Shown here: positions 1-8,247 of the stretch, piece after piece
Layout: each line of letters starts with the position of its first letter
How positions within the stretch are numbered: position 1 is the stretch's first letter
Made by a program: the position numbers and the translations under genes
Notes under the pieces: model-generated
Databases searched by the model: none
The model's input: the letters and a program-made list of their open reading frames with translations, nothing else
What the model was told of the DNA's origin: nothing
Source of the DNA: Flavobacteriales bacterium
Lineage (GTDB): Bacteria; Bacteroidota; Bacteroidia; Flavobacteriales; Flavobacteriaceae
NCBI GenBank assembly: GCA_027033875.1
Contig: JALVKK010000113.1
Span: 1 to 13,983 of the forward strand
Direction: 5' to 3'
Length of the DNA stretch: 13,983 nucleotides

Positions 1-367
1 AATATAAAGTTTCAGCCTTAATTCCGTTTTTTTCACCTGTAATTTTTGTATAATTCAAACCGTGCCGCGTCTCGTAGAAATCTAATTCCGTTTTTACAGG
101 TTTCCAACCCGGATTCCACAGGGTATCTCCATCTTTGATATAAAAATAACGTCCCCCGTCATCTATTGGAATATGATTGTAGCGATAACGGGTAATACGT
201 CTATACTTAGCATCTTTATAAAAAATATAACCGCCTGCGGTATTGGATATTAACGAAAAAAAATCTGTATTGCCCAAATAATTTATCCAAGGATAAGGGG
301 TAGCCGGATCAGTGATTACGTATTCTCTATTTTCATCGTCAAAATAACCGTATTTTTTTTGTTTCAT
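1..367 (-). CDS. Cellobiose-phosphorylase-like GH94 enzyme, N-terminal part (runs off left edge)
   Basis: Only the first 122 codons are present; the rest lies beyond base 1. Translation gives [18 protein letters not shown], then PWINYLGN (about residues 26-33), [13 protein letters not shown] (43-55), RRITRYRYN and GGRYFYI, followed by [21 protein letters not shown]. This run is characteristic of the N-terminal beta-sandwich of glycoside hydrolase family 94, which splits beta-linked disaccharides such as cellobiose with phosphate to give a sugar 1-phosphate plus free sugar in the cytoplasm. No signal peptide is seen, fitting a cytoplasmic enzyme. The start is the only ATG giving the full family N-terminus. 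It lies 124 bases downstream of the beta-helix gene on the same strand, and I found no TAnnTTTG box in the gap, so co-transcription is possible. The exact substrate (cellobiose, laminaribiose, chitobiose) cannot be told because the catalytic domain is outside the window. Confidence 0.88.
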   Translation of the reverse strand, partial: MKQKKYGYFDDENREYVITDPATPYPWINYLGNTDFFSLISNTAGGYIFYKDAKYRRITRYRYNHIPIDDGGRYFYIKDGDTLWNPGWKPVKTELDFYETRHGLNYTKITGEKNGIKAETLY

Positions 368-491
368 ATAAGACAATAATATATCATTGATATTATATTT
401 ATTTAAAAATCAAAATTGCATTTTCTTTACCGGAAAAAGGTTAATTGTAAGCACATAAAGGTATAATAATCGTTAATAATCTCTGTTAAAA

Positions 492-2264
492 TTATAACTT
501 AATCAATTTAAAGTTTTGTTGAAAAATATGAACGATATAAACACCCGAAGACAAATTTGTCAATAAAATCCGTCCGTTTTGAGTTTGACCTTTTTGTAAA
601 ATTTTACCGGATACATCGAAAATTGAATAAGAGGTATCCTGTTGTAAGTTATTAATACTAATCATTGCAGTAGCCGGATTAGGATAAATCGTTGTTTCAA
701 GCGTTTGTTGTATATCGATACCGGAAGTCATAAATTCCGCAGCACCGATATCAGGATTATTATCTCGTTGATTGTTATAATAATCGTCTGCCGGTACATA
801 ACTTGCCGTATCACCTTGATCAATAGCAGGCGAATTATTTTGCAAATGAAAATCATATACAGCAGTTTCATTTTGATAAGTAAACGGTGCATTTACAAAA
901 AGCGGATTTTGTTCCGTAGTATTCACATCATTTACATCAGGGTCGTGTGCCAAAGTGCCGTTAGCTCCGAAAATGAGATTGTCAGACACTTGTACATTGG
1001 TAGAATTTGAGGACGAAATAGCAAATCCGTTCCAATCGGTATCCACTACCGAAATATTATTGATAATACGTATATCATTACCTCTTTGTGTACTGATACC
1101 GATATTCTGTCCGAATTGCGCATCATTGGCATAGGTAATCGTATTGGTATATGAATTCATCAGACAAGTATTATTGATAAAATCAATTCGGTACCCATTG
1201 TTGGAATGGATTCCACTGTATCCGTTCCAATAACAAATATTATTAGCTACCAATATTCGACCTTGTCCGTTTATCCAATCCGATTCATTATTTCTTTGTA
1301 AAGAAATGCCTTTTCCTTCATCAATTCGCGGGTTTATAAATGTCTTTTTCGGGGACCAAGAAAACATTTCATTATAATTGTGATGCACGAGATTCTTTTC
1401 AATCACTATACTATTTCCATTATTGTTTATAGGTTTGGTTTTGGTAACTACCAAAGCATGTGTACCTGCATACGACCTGTTCGAACAATGATATACTTCA
1501 TTACCGGAAATATTGACAAATTTACTATAAGCCGCACGCAATCCGCAACCCGGTGTATGGTGAATCGTATTGTTAATAATAGTCAGATGGTCACTATACG
1601 TAGCATATAAACCTTTTGTATCGATATATGAAGGTCTTTTGATCGTTAGATTACTAATATCGGTAAATACATCGGTTTCTTCTACAATGCCGTCATTGTC
1701 ATTAACTTCATCTAAATTGCGAAAATGTATATCGCTCGATGCCGGTTGCGTCGGTGTTCCTGTCAAATTATTATCTAGTATGATATATACAAACTGCAAA
1801 GCTAAGGAAGTGCTTAAAGGAATACGCTCAACTTCGCCTTCGACATTAAAACCTTCGACACGCAAATAAGAACAATTGGAAATACGGATAATAGTGTTAC
1901 CGTCTCCCAAAATTTTAGTATTGGAATCATAAGCCTTAATTGTTATTTCAGCATTCGGTTGTCCGTGTACATTATATATATATAAAGTATTTTCTGAATG
2001 CCATAAATGCGCATCATCAGGAGCGTTATAAGTATAAGACGGATTGTAAGACGGATTGTGATAAGTGCCGATAACAGCTATGGTGTCGCCGGGTTGGACT
2101 AAATTTACAGCTGTTGTAAAATGTTGAAAAGCCGTTGTCGTGCTTAAACCGTCATACGAATCATTTCCGTTTTGTTGGTCAACGTAGTAGGTTTGTTGTG
2201 CCAAACAGGTTATTTGAAACAATAAAAATACAGAACTGTAACTAAATAGTTTTTTTAAAGTCAT
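492..2264 (-). CDS. Secreted right-handed parallel beta-helix protein with T9SS sorting tail
   Basis: Read from the ATG at 2262-2264 (590 aa). A longer frame opens at 2336, but the inner start puts a standard signal peptide (residues 1-22, ending CLAQ) at the N-terminus, and a TATTTTTG promoter box lies between the two starts. After the signal come YYVDQQNGNDSYDGLS and QPGDTIAV (24-64), the usual opening of secreted beta-helix proteins (DUF1565/pectate-lyase-like). Residues about 110-440 hold repeated short strands ending in N-rich turns (IINNTIHH, NISGNEVYH, FINNTCLMN, IINNISVVD), typical of parallel beta-helix coils. NPLFVN and NNSPAIDQG (453-483) close the helix. Residues 525-590, beginning TTIYPNPA, form a T9SS type A sorting domain, so the mature protein is probably exported through the outer membrane. 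Such folds often bind or cleave polysaccharides, and a GH94 gene follows, but I cannot identify catalytic residues and assign no activity. Confidence 0.85.
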   Translation of the reverse strand: MTLKKLFSYSSVFLLFQITCLAQQTYYVDQQNGNDSYDGLSTTTAFQHFTTAVNLVQPGDTIAVIGTYHNPSYNPSYTYNAPDDAHLWHSENTLYIYNVHGQPNAEITIKAYDSNTKILGDGNTIIRISNCSYLRVEGFNVEGEVERIPLSTSLALQFVYIILDNNLTGTPTQPASSDIHFRNLDEVNDNDGIVEETDVFTDISNLTIKRPSYIDTKGLYATYSDHLTIINNTIHHTPGCGLRAAYSKFVNISGNEVYHCSNRSYAGTHALVVTKTKPINNNGNSIVIEKNLVHHNYNEMFSWSPKKTFINPRIDEGKGISLQRNNESDWINGQGRILVANNICYWNGYSGIHSNNGYRIDFINNTCLMNSYTNTITYANDAQFGQNIGISTQRGNDIRIINNISVVDTDWNGFAISSSNSTNVQVSDNLIFGANGTLAHDPDVNDVNTTEQNPLFVNAPFTYQNETAVYDFHLQNNSPAIDQGDTASYVPADDYYNNQRDNNPDIGAAEFMTSGIDIQQTLETTIYPNPATAMISINNLQQDTSYSIFDVSGKILQKGQTQNGRILLTNLSSGVYIVHIFQQNFKLIKL

Positions 2265-2288
2265 TTTTAGATATTTTATATAATTCCA

Positions 2289-2296
2289 CAAAAATA
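2289..2296 (-). promoter_or_regulatory. Candidate -7 promoter box (TATTTTTG) for the beta-helix gene
   Basis: The minus strand reads TATTTTTG, matching the Bacteroidota -7 consensus TAnnTTTG. Transcription would start near 2283, giving a leader of about 19 bases before the ATG at 2264. No clear TTTG -33 element is seen upstream. Its position downstream of the alternative ATG at 2336 favours the shorter protein. Confidence 0.5.
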
Positions 2297-2376
2297 ACAG
2301 ATATTTGTTAATAATAAAATGTTTTTTTCTTATCAATCCGAAATATATTTTTTTGCAAAATTTCTATTTCAAAATC

Positions 2377-2398
2377 ATTTATTGAAAATTTATTGAAA
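2377..2398. repeat. Perfect tandem 11-mer (ATTTATTGAAA x2) in divergent promoter region
   Basis: Two adjoining identical copies of ATTTATTGAAA at 2377-2387 and 2388-2398 lie between the promoters of the divergent beta-helix and transporter genes. An 11-base period is close to one helical turn, so the copies present the same DNA face; they could be a binding site or merely slippage in AT-rich DNA. Confidence 0.6.
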
Positions 2399-2449
2399 TT
2401 TAATAATATATTCAAAATACATCAATAAAATCAATTACTTAAAAAACAC

Positions 2450-2457
2450 TATCTTTG
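2450..2457 (+). promoter_or_regulatory. Candidate -7 promoter box (TATCTTTG) for the MFS transporter
   Basis: TATCTTTG matches the Bacteroidota -7 consensus TAnnTTTG exactly. Transcription would begin near 2463, about 29 bases before the ATG at 2492. I see no good TTTG -33 element at the usual distance upstream, so the call rests on the -7 box and position. Confidence 0.55.
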
Positions 2458-2491
2458 AAGCCTCCGAAAGACAGTCAGAACTTTACAAAAG

Positions 2492-3823
2492 ATGGTTAAA
2501 ATACAAAAAGGTGATAAACGACTGATTAGAGCTTGGGCATTTTACGACTGGGCCAATTCGGCTTATGCTTTGGTCATCAGCTCTGCAATTTTTCCTATTT
2601 TTTTTGAAAAAGTTACCAACCGCAATGGCAATGATACTTTACATTTTTTAGGTATGACTTTTAAAAATACTGAGTTATACAGTTATGCTTTGGCACTATC
2701 GTTTTTAATCGTCGCTTTTTTGTCGCCAATACTCTCCTCTATTGCAGATTACAGCGGTAATAAGAAAAAATTCATGCAATTTTATACTTATTTAGGCTCG
2801 TTTTCAACGATGATGCTGTTCTTTTTTAAAGGACCGGATACGGTTTGGTTGGGGATTACATTCAGCGTATTGGCAAGTATCGGATTTTGGGGAAGTTTGG
2901 TATTCTACAATGCTTTTTTGCCCGAAATTGCCCGGCACGACCAACAAGATAAAGTCAGTGCCATGGGTTTTGCATACGGATATGTCGGTTCGGTTTTGTT
3001 GATGATTTTTAATTTAACCATGATTTTACACCCCGAATGGTACGGTATCACCGACCGTACTTTACCGGCACGTATCTCGTTCTTGAGTGTCGGAATTTGG
3101 TGGATTGTATTTTCACAATATACTTTTTATATTTTACCGGATAATATTTACGATGTCAAACCTCCTAAACGTAAAGCCTATTTATTGAATGGTTATACAG
3201 AACTCAAAAATGTTTTCAATCAGCTTTTGCATTTTCCTGCTTTAAAACGCTTTTTAGCGGCTTTTTTCTTATACAGTCTGGCTGCACAAACCATTTTTTA
3301 TGTAGCGGGATTATTTGGCAGCAAAGAATTAGAATTGGATTCCGGTAAGCTCATCGCGACTATTTTGGTAATTCAATTGGTTGGAATCATCGGGGCTTTG
3401 GGTTTTTCGCGTATTTCAAAAATTATAGGCAACATCAGAGCCTTACAAGTGATTTTATTGATTTGGGTCGGTATAACCATCAGTGCTTATCTGCTCGACA
3501 AATATAATCCTAATGTCGAACTACAATTTTATATACTCGGGGGATTTGTAGGTTTGGTTATGGGGTCTATTCAAGCCCTGTCGCGTTCGTCATATTCCAA
3601 AATGCTCCCCGGCGACACACACAAACACGCTACTTTTTTCAGTTTTTATGATTTTGCCGAAAAAATAGCCATTGTCTTGGGAACCTTTTCGTTCGGCGCT
3701 TTGGAAGCCCTTACAGGTTCTATGAAATCAGCCGTTTTGATGATGGCGGGTATCTTTTTTATTGCCATGCTGATATTGGGAACAATTAAGAATAAAGATG
3801 TTGTAAATCAACTAAATAACTAG
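2492..3823 (+). CDS. MFS transporter, UMF1/Atg22-like family
   Basis: A 443-residue, strongly hydrophobic inner-membrane protein with about 12 predicted helices, the normal length for the family. Residues 13-37 contain WAFYDWANSAYALVISSAIFP, the hallmark first helix of the UMF1 (Atg22-like) branch of the major facilitator superfamily. SPILSSIADYSGNKKK (78-93) sits in the cytoplasmic loop between helices 2 and 3, where MFS motif A lies. In the C-terminal half MGSIQALSRSSYSKMLP and FFSFYDFAEKIAIVLG are also typical. The yeast relative Atg22 exports amino acids from the vacuole; for bacterial members the substrate is generally unknown, and I assign none. The gene stands alone on the plus strand, with its own candidate promoter and a convergent neighbour downstream. 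Confidence 0.9.
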   Translation: MVKIQKGDKRLIRAWAFYDWANSAYALVISSAIFPIFFEKVTNRNGNDTLHFLGMTFKNTELYSYALALSFLIVAFLSPILSSIADYSGNKKKFMQFYTYLGSFSTMMLFFFKGPDTVWLGITFSVLASIGFWGSLVFYNAFLPEIARHDQQDKVSAMGFAYGYVGSVLLMIFNLTMILHPEWYGITDRTLPARISFLSVGIWWIVFSQYTFYILPDNIYDVKPPKRKAYLLNGYTELKNVFNQLLHFPALKRFLAAFFLYSLAAQTIFYVAGLFGSKELELDSGKLIATILVIQLVGIIGALGFSRISKIIGNIRALQVILLIWVGITISAYLLDKYNPNVELQFYILGGFVGLVMGSIQALSRSSYSKMLPGDTHKHATFFSFYDFAEKIAIVLGTFSFGALEALTGSMKSAVLMMAGIFFIAMLILGTIKNKDVVNQLNN

Positions 3824-3830
3824 TCTTAAT

Positions 3831-3862
3831 AATTACGAATTACGAATTTTCAATTACGAATT
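3831..3862. repeat. Short heptameric repeat array (AATTACG)
   Basis: Just after the transporter stop codon, AATTACG occurs at 3831-3837 and 3838-3844, followed by a degenerate AATTTTC unit and a further copy at 3852-3858 running into AATTATA. All units keep a 7-base register. From memory, similar heptamer runs are widespread between genes in Bacteroidota and cyanobacteria. The rest of the 3824-3956 gap shows no gene or clear structure. Confidence 0.7.
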
Positions 3863-3956
3863 ATAATAGTTAAATACAAGTTTTATATGTTTGTCTGATA
3901 ACAAATCCTCTATCTGCTCTTAAACACATACTATTCTCTCCTTTTTCCATTGAAAT

Positions 3957-3994
3957 CAAAAAAAAATAGCGGCGTTTGTCAAAACACCGCTATT
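3957..3994 (-). terminator. Rho-independent terminator of the C25 peptidase gene
   Basis: AATAGCGG at 3965-3972 pairs with CCGCTATT at 3987-3994; after one mismatch GTTT pairs with AAAC around a GTCA loop. Read on the minus strand the hairpin is followed directly by nine Ts (complement of 3958-3966), the classic intrinsic form. It begins 10 bases after the peptidase stop codon (4004-4006). Confidence 0.9.
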
Positions 3995-4003
3995 AGTTAT
4001 TTG

Positions 4004-7000
4004 TTACTTCAAAATCAACTTCTTAACATAAGTATTTCTACCTGATAATACTCTCACAAAATATACAGCTTTGGCATAGCCCGACATATCAATAGTCATC
4101 GTAGTCGAATTCATAGGTTTGCGATATACCAATTTGCCGGTTGTTGTATAAATATTAAGCATTGCATTATCATCAGCTTGCTTTAATTTAACAGTAAAAG
4201 TTCCGTTGTTGGGATTCGGATAAATTCCTACCACATTATTATATTCGTCAACAGCTGCCAAACAACTGATAGTTGCTTCCCACCCATCTTTTCGAACAGA
4301 ATCATCAGAATGGAATACAAAAGTCAAAGCACCATCAGAATTTGTAGCTGTAACAGGTTGTAATTCAGGCGGAACCGAACCGTCAATTGCACTGAATTTA
4401 CCTATTAAATTGGCATTGGTATCCGTTCCGTCATAGACTTCAAGATAATCATATTGGGTACCACTTGTGGATTGTTCAACTTCAAAGGTCGTAAAATTAA
4501 ACGACAACATATTGCCGGAATTTTCAGGCATAAATGTCATAGTTTGGTCTAAACTGTTACTGTACTGATCATTAGGTCCGCCTTCGTCAAAGAAACTACC
4601 CGAACAAGTTGTAATTGTAAGTCCGTCCGTCATATTATAATTAGGACCTCCGGTTGTAAAACTCCAAATTTGACAACCGGTTGCTTGTCCTGCACTATTT
4701 TCAGGTACAACAGTCCAATAATACGTAGTATTGGGATTGAGTGTAGCAGAAAAACTATTAGTCGTAACCGATACGGGTGTATTGTTTAAAGGATTGGTAT
4801 CAGTTCCAAAATATACATTATAAGAAGTTGCATCTATCTGGTTATCCCAAGTTAGATTAGGAGTTGTTACATACACATCCGTTGCATTATCAGCCGGATA
4901 CGGATTTGTAGCACAATCAGGGACAGTTGTTGTATTAAGACAACTGACATTGGCTACCCAACCGGCATGATTTATAATATTATCGCTGGTAAAATGGAAT
5001 GTCAAACCGTTAGCACCGGATAGGGTTCCCGGGCCGGCAGTTCCGGTAAACGGACTACCGGGAACCTCCGGACTATTGATGTCCGGTCCATTGTAAACAT
5101 ATAAAAAATCATAATTATTCTCAATATCAAATGAAACAAAATCAACTACAACAAGATCCGAACCGGCAGGCGGTAAGAAAGTCATGGTATAATCTTCACT
5201 ATCGCTGTAATTATTCGTATCTAAACCGGAATCATAAAAAGTACCGGTACAAGCCGATATTGTTCCGCCATTACTGATATTATAAACGGGTATAACACCC
5301 GTGTAAATGTATTGCGTTGATTGTTCGGTATATTGTTGATTATTACCAGCGGTAACATCTAATACCAATTCAATCTCTGTTCCCAGTGGTGCCGAAGCAT
5401 CAACCGACGCACCGCTAAAAACAAAATCTTGAGAAGCCCCGACTGCAATATTTGTCCCTGTTACCGACGTATTTCCTAATGTTAAATAATTATTAGGATT
5501 AGAAGTAATACTCAAACTTCCATTAAAAACCGCATCTGCATGTCCGTTATTGGTTATCGTATAGTTAATATCTCCTGTTTCACCCGGATCAATGTATCCG
5601 TTGGCATCGGCATCGTTGGTAATAAATACATTACCTATAGAGATAACCGGAGCATTTAAAGTGATATTAAAAGTTGATGTCCAAGTATAACTGTTATTGG
5701 CAGCATCCGTTCCGGTAATGGTCAAATCAAATTGGGCGGAATGTTGATCGGGAACATCATCGGCTATAGTGATTTCAAAAGCATTATTTTGCATATTTTC
5801 ACCACCGGCTACAATATTACCGTAAGATTGAGAATTATCGGTGATCGTAATATACGCATCACTTGTCGAAAGGCTTGCGTTGACGCCGATAGCGTCATTA
5901 CCGCTACCTGCTGTGGCTACATTTTGCAAATTAACATTCAAACCTATGGTTTGTCCGAAATCGGGCGCAGCACTCGTTGTATAAGTTTTAAGACTTACAT
6001 AAGGGTTATTAGCCGGCGCTATTTGTATCGTACCAATGTACGGAATTCTGTTTTGAGCCGTAACGACTAAATCGGCACTACCGACAGTCAACGAAGAAGG
6101 CGCAAAATTTAACGTACAATTACCCGAAGCATCCGTAACTGCCGCGGCAATCAAAACATTATTTTGAGATAAAGCTACCGTTGCATAAGGTGCCGCTGTA
6201 ACTGTCAAAGAACCGGTTCCTACTACAATTGACGACACACCGGTTGTAACCGCCATAGGTTGCGGCGTTCCTATAAATGATACAATTGACGGATCGCCTT
6301 CCAGTTGATAGATAACCCAATAATAAGGTTTCAAAGTTGAGGTTGAAGATTCAACCGCCATATTACCGGCTTCTACCAATTGATAATTGGTTATATACCA
6401 AGTCGATAAATCATTGAGTTCATTGGCTTGATCGTGAAAAACAGCATCGTACATTCCTTCTGTTGTATCGTCATAAGCCGGCTGTTCGACGATGTTACCG
6501 ACACCTACACCCCAAAAATAATCTTCGTCCCAATAAGTATATTGCGAGCCACCTATATAACCGATAACTCCGGCATTGGGTTTTTTGATGGCTAATTCGG
6601 CAAAAGCGTCATTCTCGTCAAATTTATTGGATTGACAACAATTACCAATCCATAAACCGTATTTATCGACATTGGTGATAAAATTATTCAAATCGTTTTG
6701 CGTAAATTCAGGCTCTGTCCAACCGTCAGGCGAGCAGTGTGCCGTATAATTGGCTAAAGATACACCGTTATTAATATTTGTAATTATTGAGTCGTGTGCC
6801 TGAGCATTTTGTCCCGACCAAGTTTCTATGGTTGATTGCAAAAACGTATGCGAGAGAACATTGTGTGCGGCATTGACATAGTAATTATCAGCATAGTAAA
6901 TAGCACCACCACCGTAAGTATCTTCATGTGCCTCGTCATTTCCTGCCACCAATAAGGCTTCGTGCAAATAACTCGTATCCGGCATCTGCAATTTTTCATA

Positions 7001-8107
7001 TTTGATGGTTTTTGCCACTATATCGGTAACTTCCTGTGCGTTATCAGCCGCCCAGCGTCCGAAATTTACTTCCGGTAAATAATCACCGGTATATTCGGCT
7101 AAATCCAAATCGGTATATGGCGAACTGTTTACTTCCGTATGTTGCGTAGCGGGAATGATATTGATGTCTCCTACAACTAAAATAAAAGATAAAGGATTGT
7201 AACCGGCAGGCGGGTTATTATATAAGTTTTGACAATAGGCTTTAATCGAACTTACGGTATTGCCGACATTGGGATCATCGGTGTAGGCTTCTATTACTTT
7301 AAAACCTTTTTGGGTTTTCCAATGAACAAAATCTTGTAAAGCCGCTTCAAAAGAACGGTCTGCTACTATAACATAAGTAAACGGTGCTTGGGTCATCAGT
7401 GCTTTTTGACCGTAATCCAACTTGTGCAACAATCCGCTAAAAACAGCCCCAAAGGCGTTGCCACCAAGTTTTTTTTTAAGATTTTTGGTTGCTTCGTGAT
7501 CGGCGCCGTTATATGATATTTGCAATTTGATATTTGTATAAACTTTCAATAAATTTTTTACGGGATTATAACTGAAAGGTCTGATTTCAAGTCTTCCCAA
7601 ACGAGTAGAACGCATCTGACCTCTATCTTCATAAAAAGCTATATCGCCTTGAGAATAAAAAGTATTTTTCTGATAAAGAGCCGTATTTATTTCAAAATTA
7701 TTATTATCCGGTGTTTTTCGCTCCGATGCTTGAGCCGGAATTATTTTATCTGTAAAACCGTACTTGTTTAAATCGATAATTTCTTCGTCATAAGAAATAA
7801 CACGGATATTCACAGTCGCTCCCAAAGGTACTTCTATAAGTTTGGAATATACAGGTAAATTCGGTTTACCCGCTGTATATACCGGAAGCAATTTGGGACC
7901 GGATAAACTAACAAAATCGCCTTGTGATTTGGTTATGGTTTTCAAATTAAACTTTGAAGTCGTTATCTCCAATGAAAAACCGTTATTATCAGCATTGTTC
8001 TTTGTTAGTAAATTGCTTTTTCCTTTCAAATTAAACGATTCGGATTTTTGCGCTTTAATTAATGCAACAAAACCGAATAAAATTAAAAATGTTAAGATTT
8101 TTTTCAT
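4004..8107 (-). CDS. Secreted gingipain-K-like C25 cysteine peptidase with Ig, CUB and FnIII domains and T9SS tail
   Basis: A 1367-residue secreted endopeptidase precursor. Residues 1-20 (MKKILTFLILFGFVALIKAQ) are a signal peptide. Residues about 21-240 are the C25 propeptide (PVYTAGKPNLPVYSKLIEVP at 75-94), with a basic KNLKKK stretch (208-213) before the catalytic part. The C25 domain spans about 244-613: FILVVGDINIIPA (308-320), NYTAHCS with catalytic His457, and GNCC with probable nucleophile Cys491. YWDEDYFWGVG (525-535) matches a gingipain K segment as I remember it; Asp529 and Thr455 correspond to its lysine-binding pocket residues, so Lys preference is inferred. Residue 458 is Cys where the family usually has Gly. 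An Ig-like domain follows (about 614-700), then beta-rich segments, CUB (944-1056), FnIII-like (1066-1152), CUB (1158-1282) and a T9SS tail from GIYPNPN (1294-1367). It probably degrades proteins at the cell surface. A histidine kinase gene lies upstream. Confidence 0.93.
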   Translation of the reverse strand: MKKILTFLILFGFVALIKAQKSESFNLKGKSNLLTKNNADNNGFSLEITTSKFNLKTITKSQGDFVSLSGPKLLPVYTAGKPNLPVYSKLIEVPLGATVNIRVISYDEEIIDLNKYGFTDKIIPAQASERKTPDNNNFEINTALYQKNTFYSQGDIAFYEDRGQMRSTRLGRLEIRPFSYNPVKNLLKVYTNIKLQISYNGADHEATKNLKKKLGGNAFGAVFSGLLHKLDYGQKALMTQAPFTYVIVADRSFEAALQDFVHWKTQKGFKVIEAYTDDPNVGNTVSSIKAYCQNLYNNPPAGYNPLSFILVVGDINIIPATQHTEVNSSPYTDLDLAEYTGDYLPEVNFGRWAADNAQEVTDIVAKTIKYEKLQMPDTSYLHEALLVAGNDEAHEDTYGGGAIYYADNYYVNAAHNVLSHTFLQSTIETWSGQNAQAHDSIITNINNGVSLANYTAHCSPDGWTEPEFTQNDLNNFITNVDKYGLWIGNCCQSNKFDENDAFAELAIKKPNAGVIGYIGGSQYTYWDEDYFWGVGVGNIVEQPAYDDTTEGMYDAVFHDQANELNDLSTWYITNYQLVEAGNMAVESSTSTLKPYYWVIYQLEGDPSIVSFIGTPQPMAVTTGVSSIVVGTGSLTVTAAPYATVALSQNNVLIAAAVTDASGNCTLNFAPSSLTVGSADLVVTAQNRIPYIGTIQIAPANNPYVSLKTYTTSAAPDFGQTIGLNVNLQNVATAGSGNDAIGVNASLSTSDAYITITDNSQSYGNIVAGGENMQNNAFEITIADDVPDQHSAQFDLTITGTDAANNSYTWTSTFNITLNAPVISIGNVFITNDADANGYIDPGETGDINYTITNNGHADAVFNGSLSITSNPNNYLTLGNTSVTGTNIAVGASQDFVFSGASVDASAPLGTEIELVLDVTAGNNQQYTEQSTQYIYTGVIPVYNISNGGTISACTGTFYDSGLDTNNYSDSEDYTMTFLPPAGSDLVVVDFVSFDIENNYDFLYVYNGPDINSPEVPGSPFTGTAGPGTLSGANGLTFHFTSDNIINHAGWVANVSCLNTTTVPDCATNPYPADNATDVYVTTPNLTWDNQIDATSYNVYFGTDTNPLNNTPVSVTTNSFSATLNPNTTYYWTVVPENSAGQATGCQIWSFTTGGPNYNMTDGLTITTCSGSFFDEGGPNDQYSNSLDQTMTFMPENSGNMLSFNFTTFEVEQSTSGTQYDYLEVYDGTDTNANLIGKFSAIDGSVPPELQPVTATNSDGALTFVFHSDDSVRKDGWEATISCLAAVDEYNNVVGIYPNPNNGTFTVKLKQADDNAMLNIYTTTGKLVYRKPMNSTTMTIDMSGYAKAVYFVRVLSGRNTYVKKLILK
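4262..4636 (-). other. Second CUB domain of the C25 peptidase
   Basis: Residues about 1158-1282 read TCSGSFFDEGG, YSNSLDQTMTF, YDYLEVYDG and FHSDDSVRKDGWEATISC. Cys1168 and Cys1282 bracket the domain and could form a disulfide. The D-Y-L-x-V-Y-D-G core and the closing GW...C are CUB signatures. CUB domains bind proteins or glycans, suggesting substrate or surface attachment. Confidence 0.8.
4652..4912 (-). other. Fibronectin-III-like domain between the two CUB domains
   Basis: Residues about 1066-1152 contain YPADNATDVYVTTPNLTW, SYNVYFGTD and TTYYWTVVPENSAG, closing with IWSFTT. This pattern is common in the FnIII-like modules of Bacteroidota surface proteins and probably serves as a spacer. 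Confidence 0.75.
4940..5278 (-). other. First CUB domain of the C25 peptidase
   Basis: Residues about 944-1056 read SACTGTFYDSG, YSDSEDYTMTF, YDFLYVYNG and FHFTSDN, closing with GWVANVSC. Cys953 and Cys1056 bracket the domain. It is recognisably similar to the second CUB domain, so the pair probably arose by duplication. Confidence 0.8.
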
Positions 8108-8181
8108 AATTTGTTGTTATTTTACGATTTATTATTATTAAATTTTAACGATATTTCAACACAAATATTGTCTAAATAGGG

Positions 8182-8206
8182 CTATCGTTGCTATGAGCAA
8201 AGATAG
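8182..8206. promoter_or_regulatory. Hairpin/palindrome overlapping candidate -7 box (TATCTTTG) of the C25 gene
   Basis: CTATC-G-TTGCT (8182-8192) is complementary to AGCAA-A-GATAG (8196-8206) with one mismatch and an ATG loop. On the minus strand, 8205-8198 reads TATCTTTG, an exact TAnnTTTG match, so one arm contains the candidate -7 box of the C25 gene; the leader would be about 84 bases. As DNA the palindrome could be an operator; as RNA from the kinase gene it could be a weak terminator, since no strong U tract follows. I cannot separate these possibilities. Confidence 0.45.
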
Positions 8207-8247
8207 GAAAATTATATTAAAAATATCTTAATAATCGCCTAAAAAAA

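Noticed and set aside
2265..2336. Longer N-terminus (24 extra residues) for the beta-helix protein from the ATG at 2336
   Set aside because: It would bury the signal peptide, and a TATTTTTG promoter box lies downstream of that ATG.
5732..6070. Plus-strand open frame of 112 codons inside the peptidase gene
   Set aside because: It is antisense to well-structured coding sequence and its product looks random, with no domain or signal.
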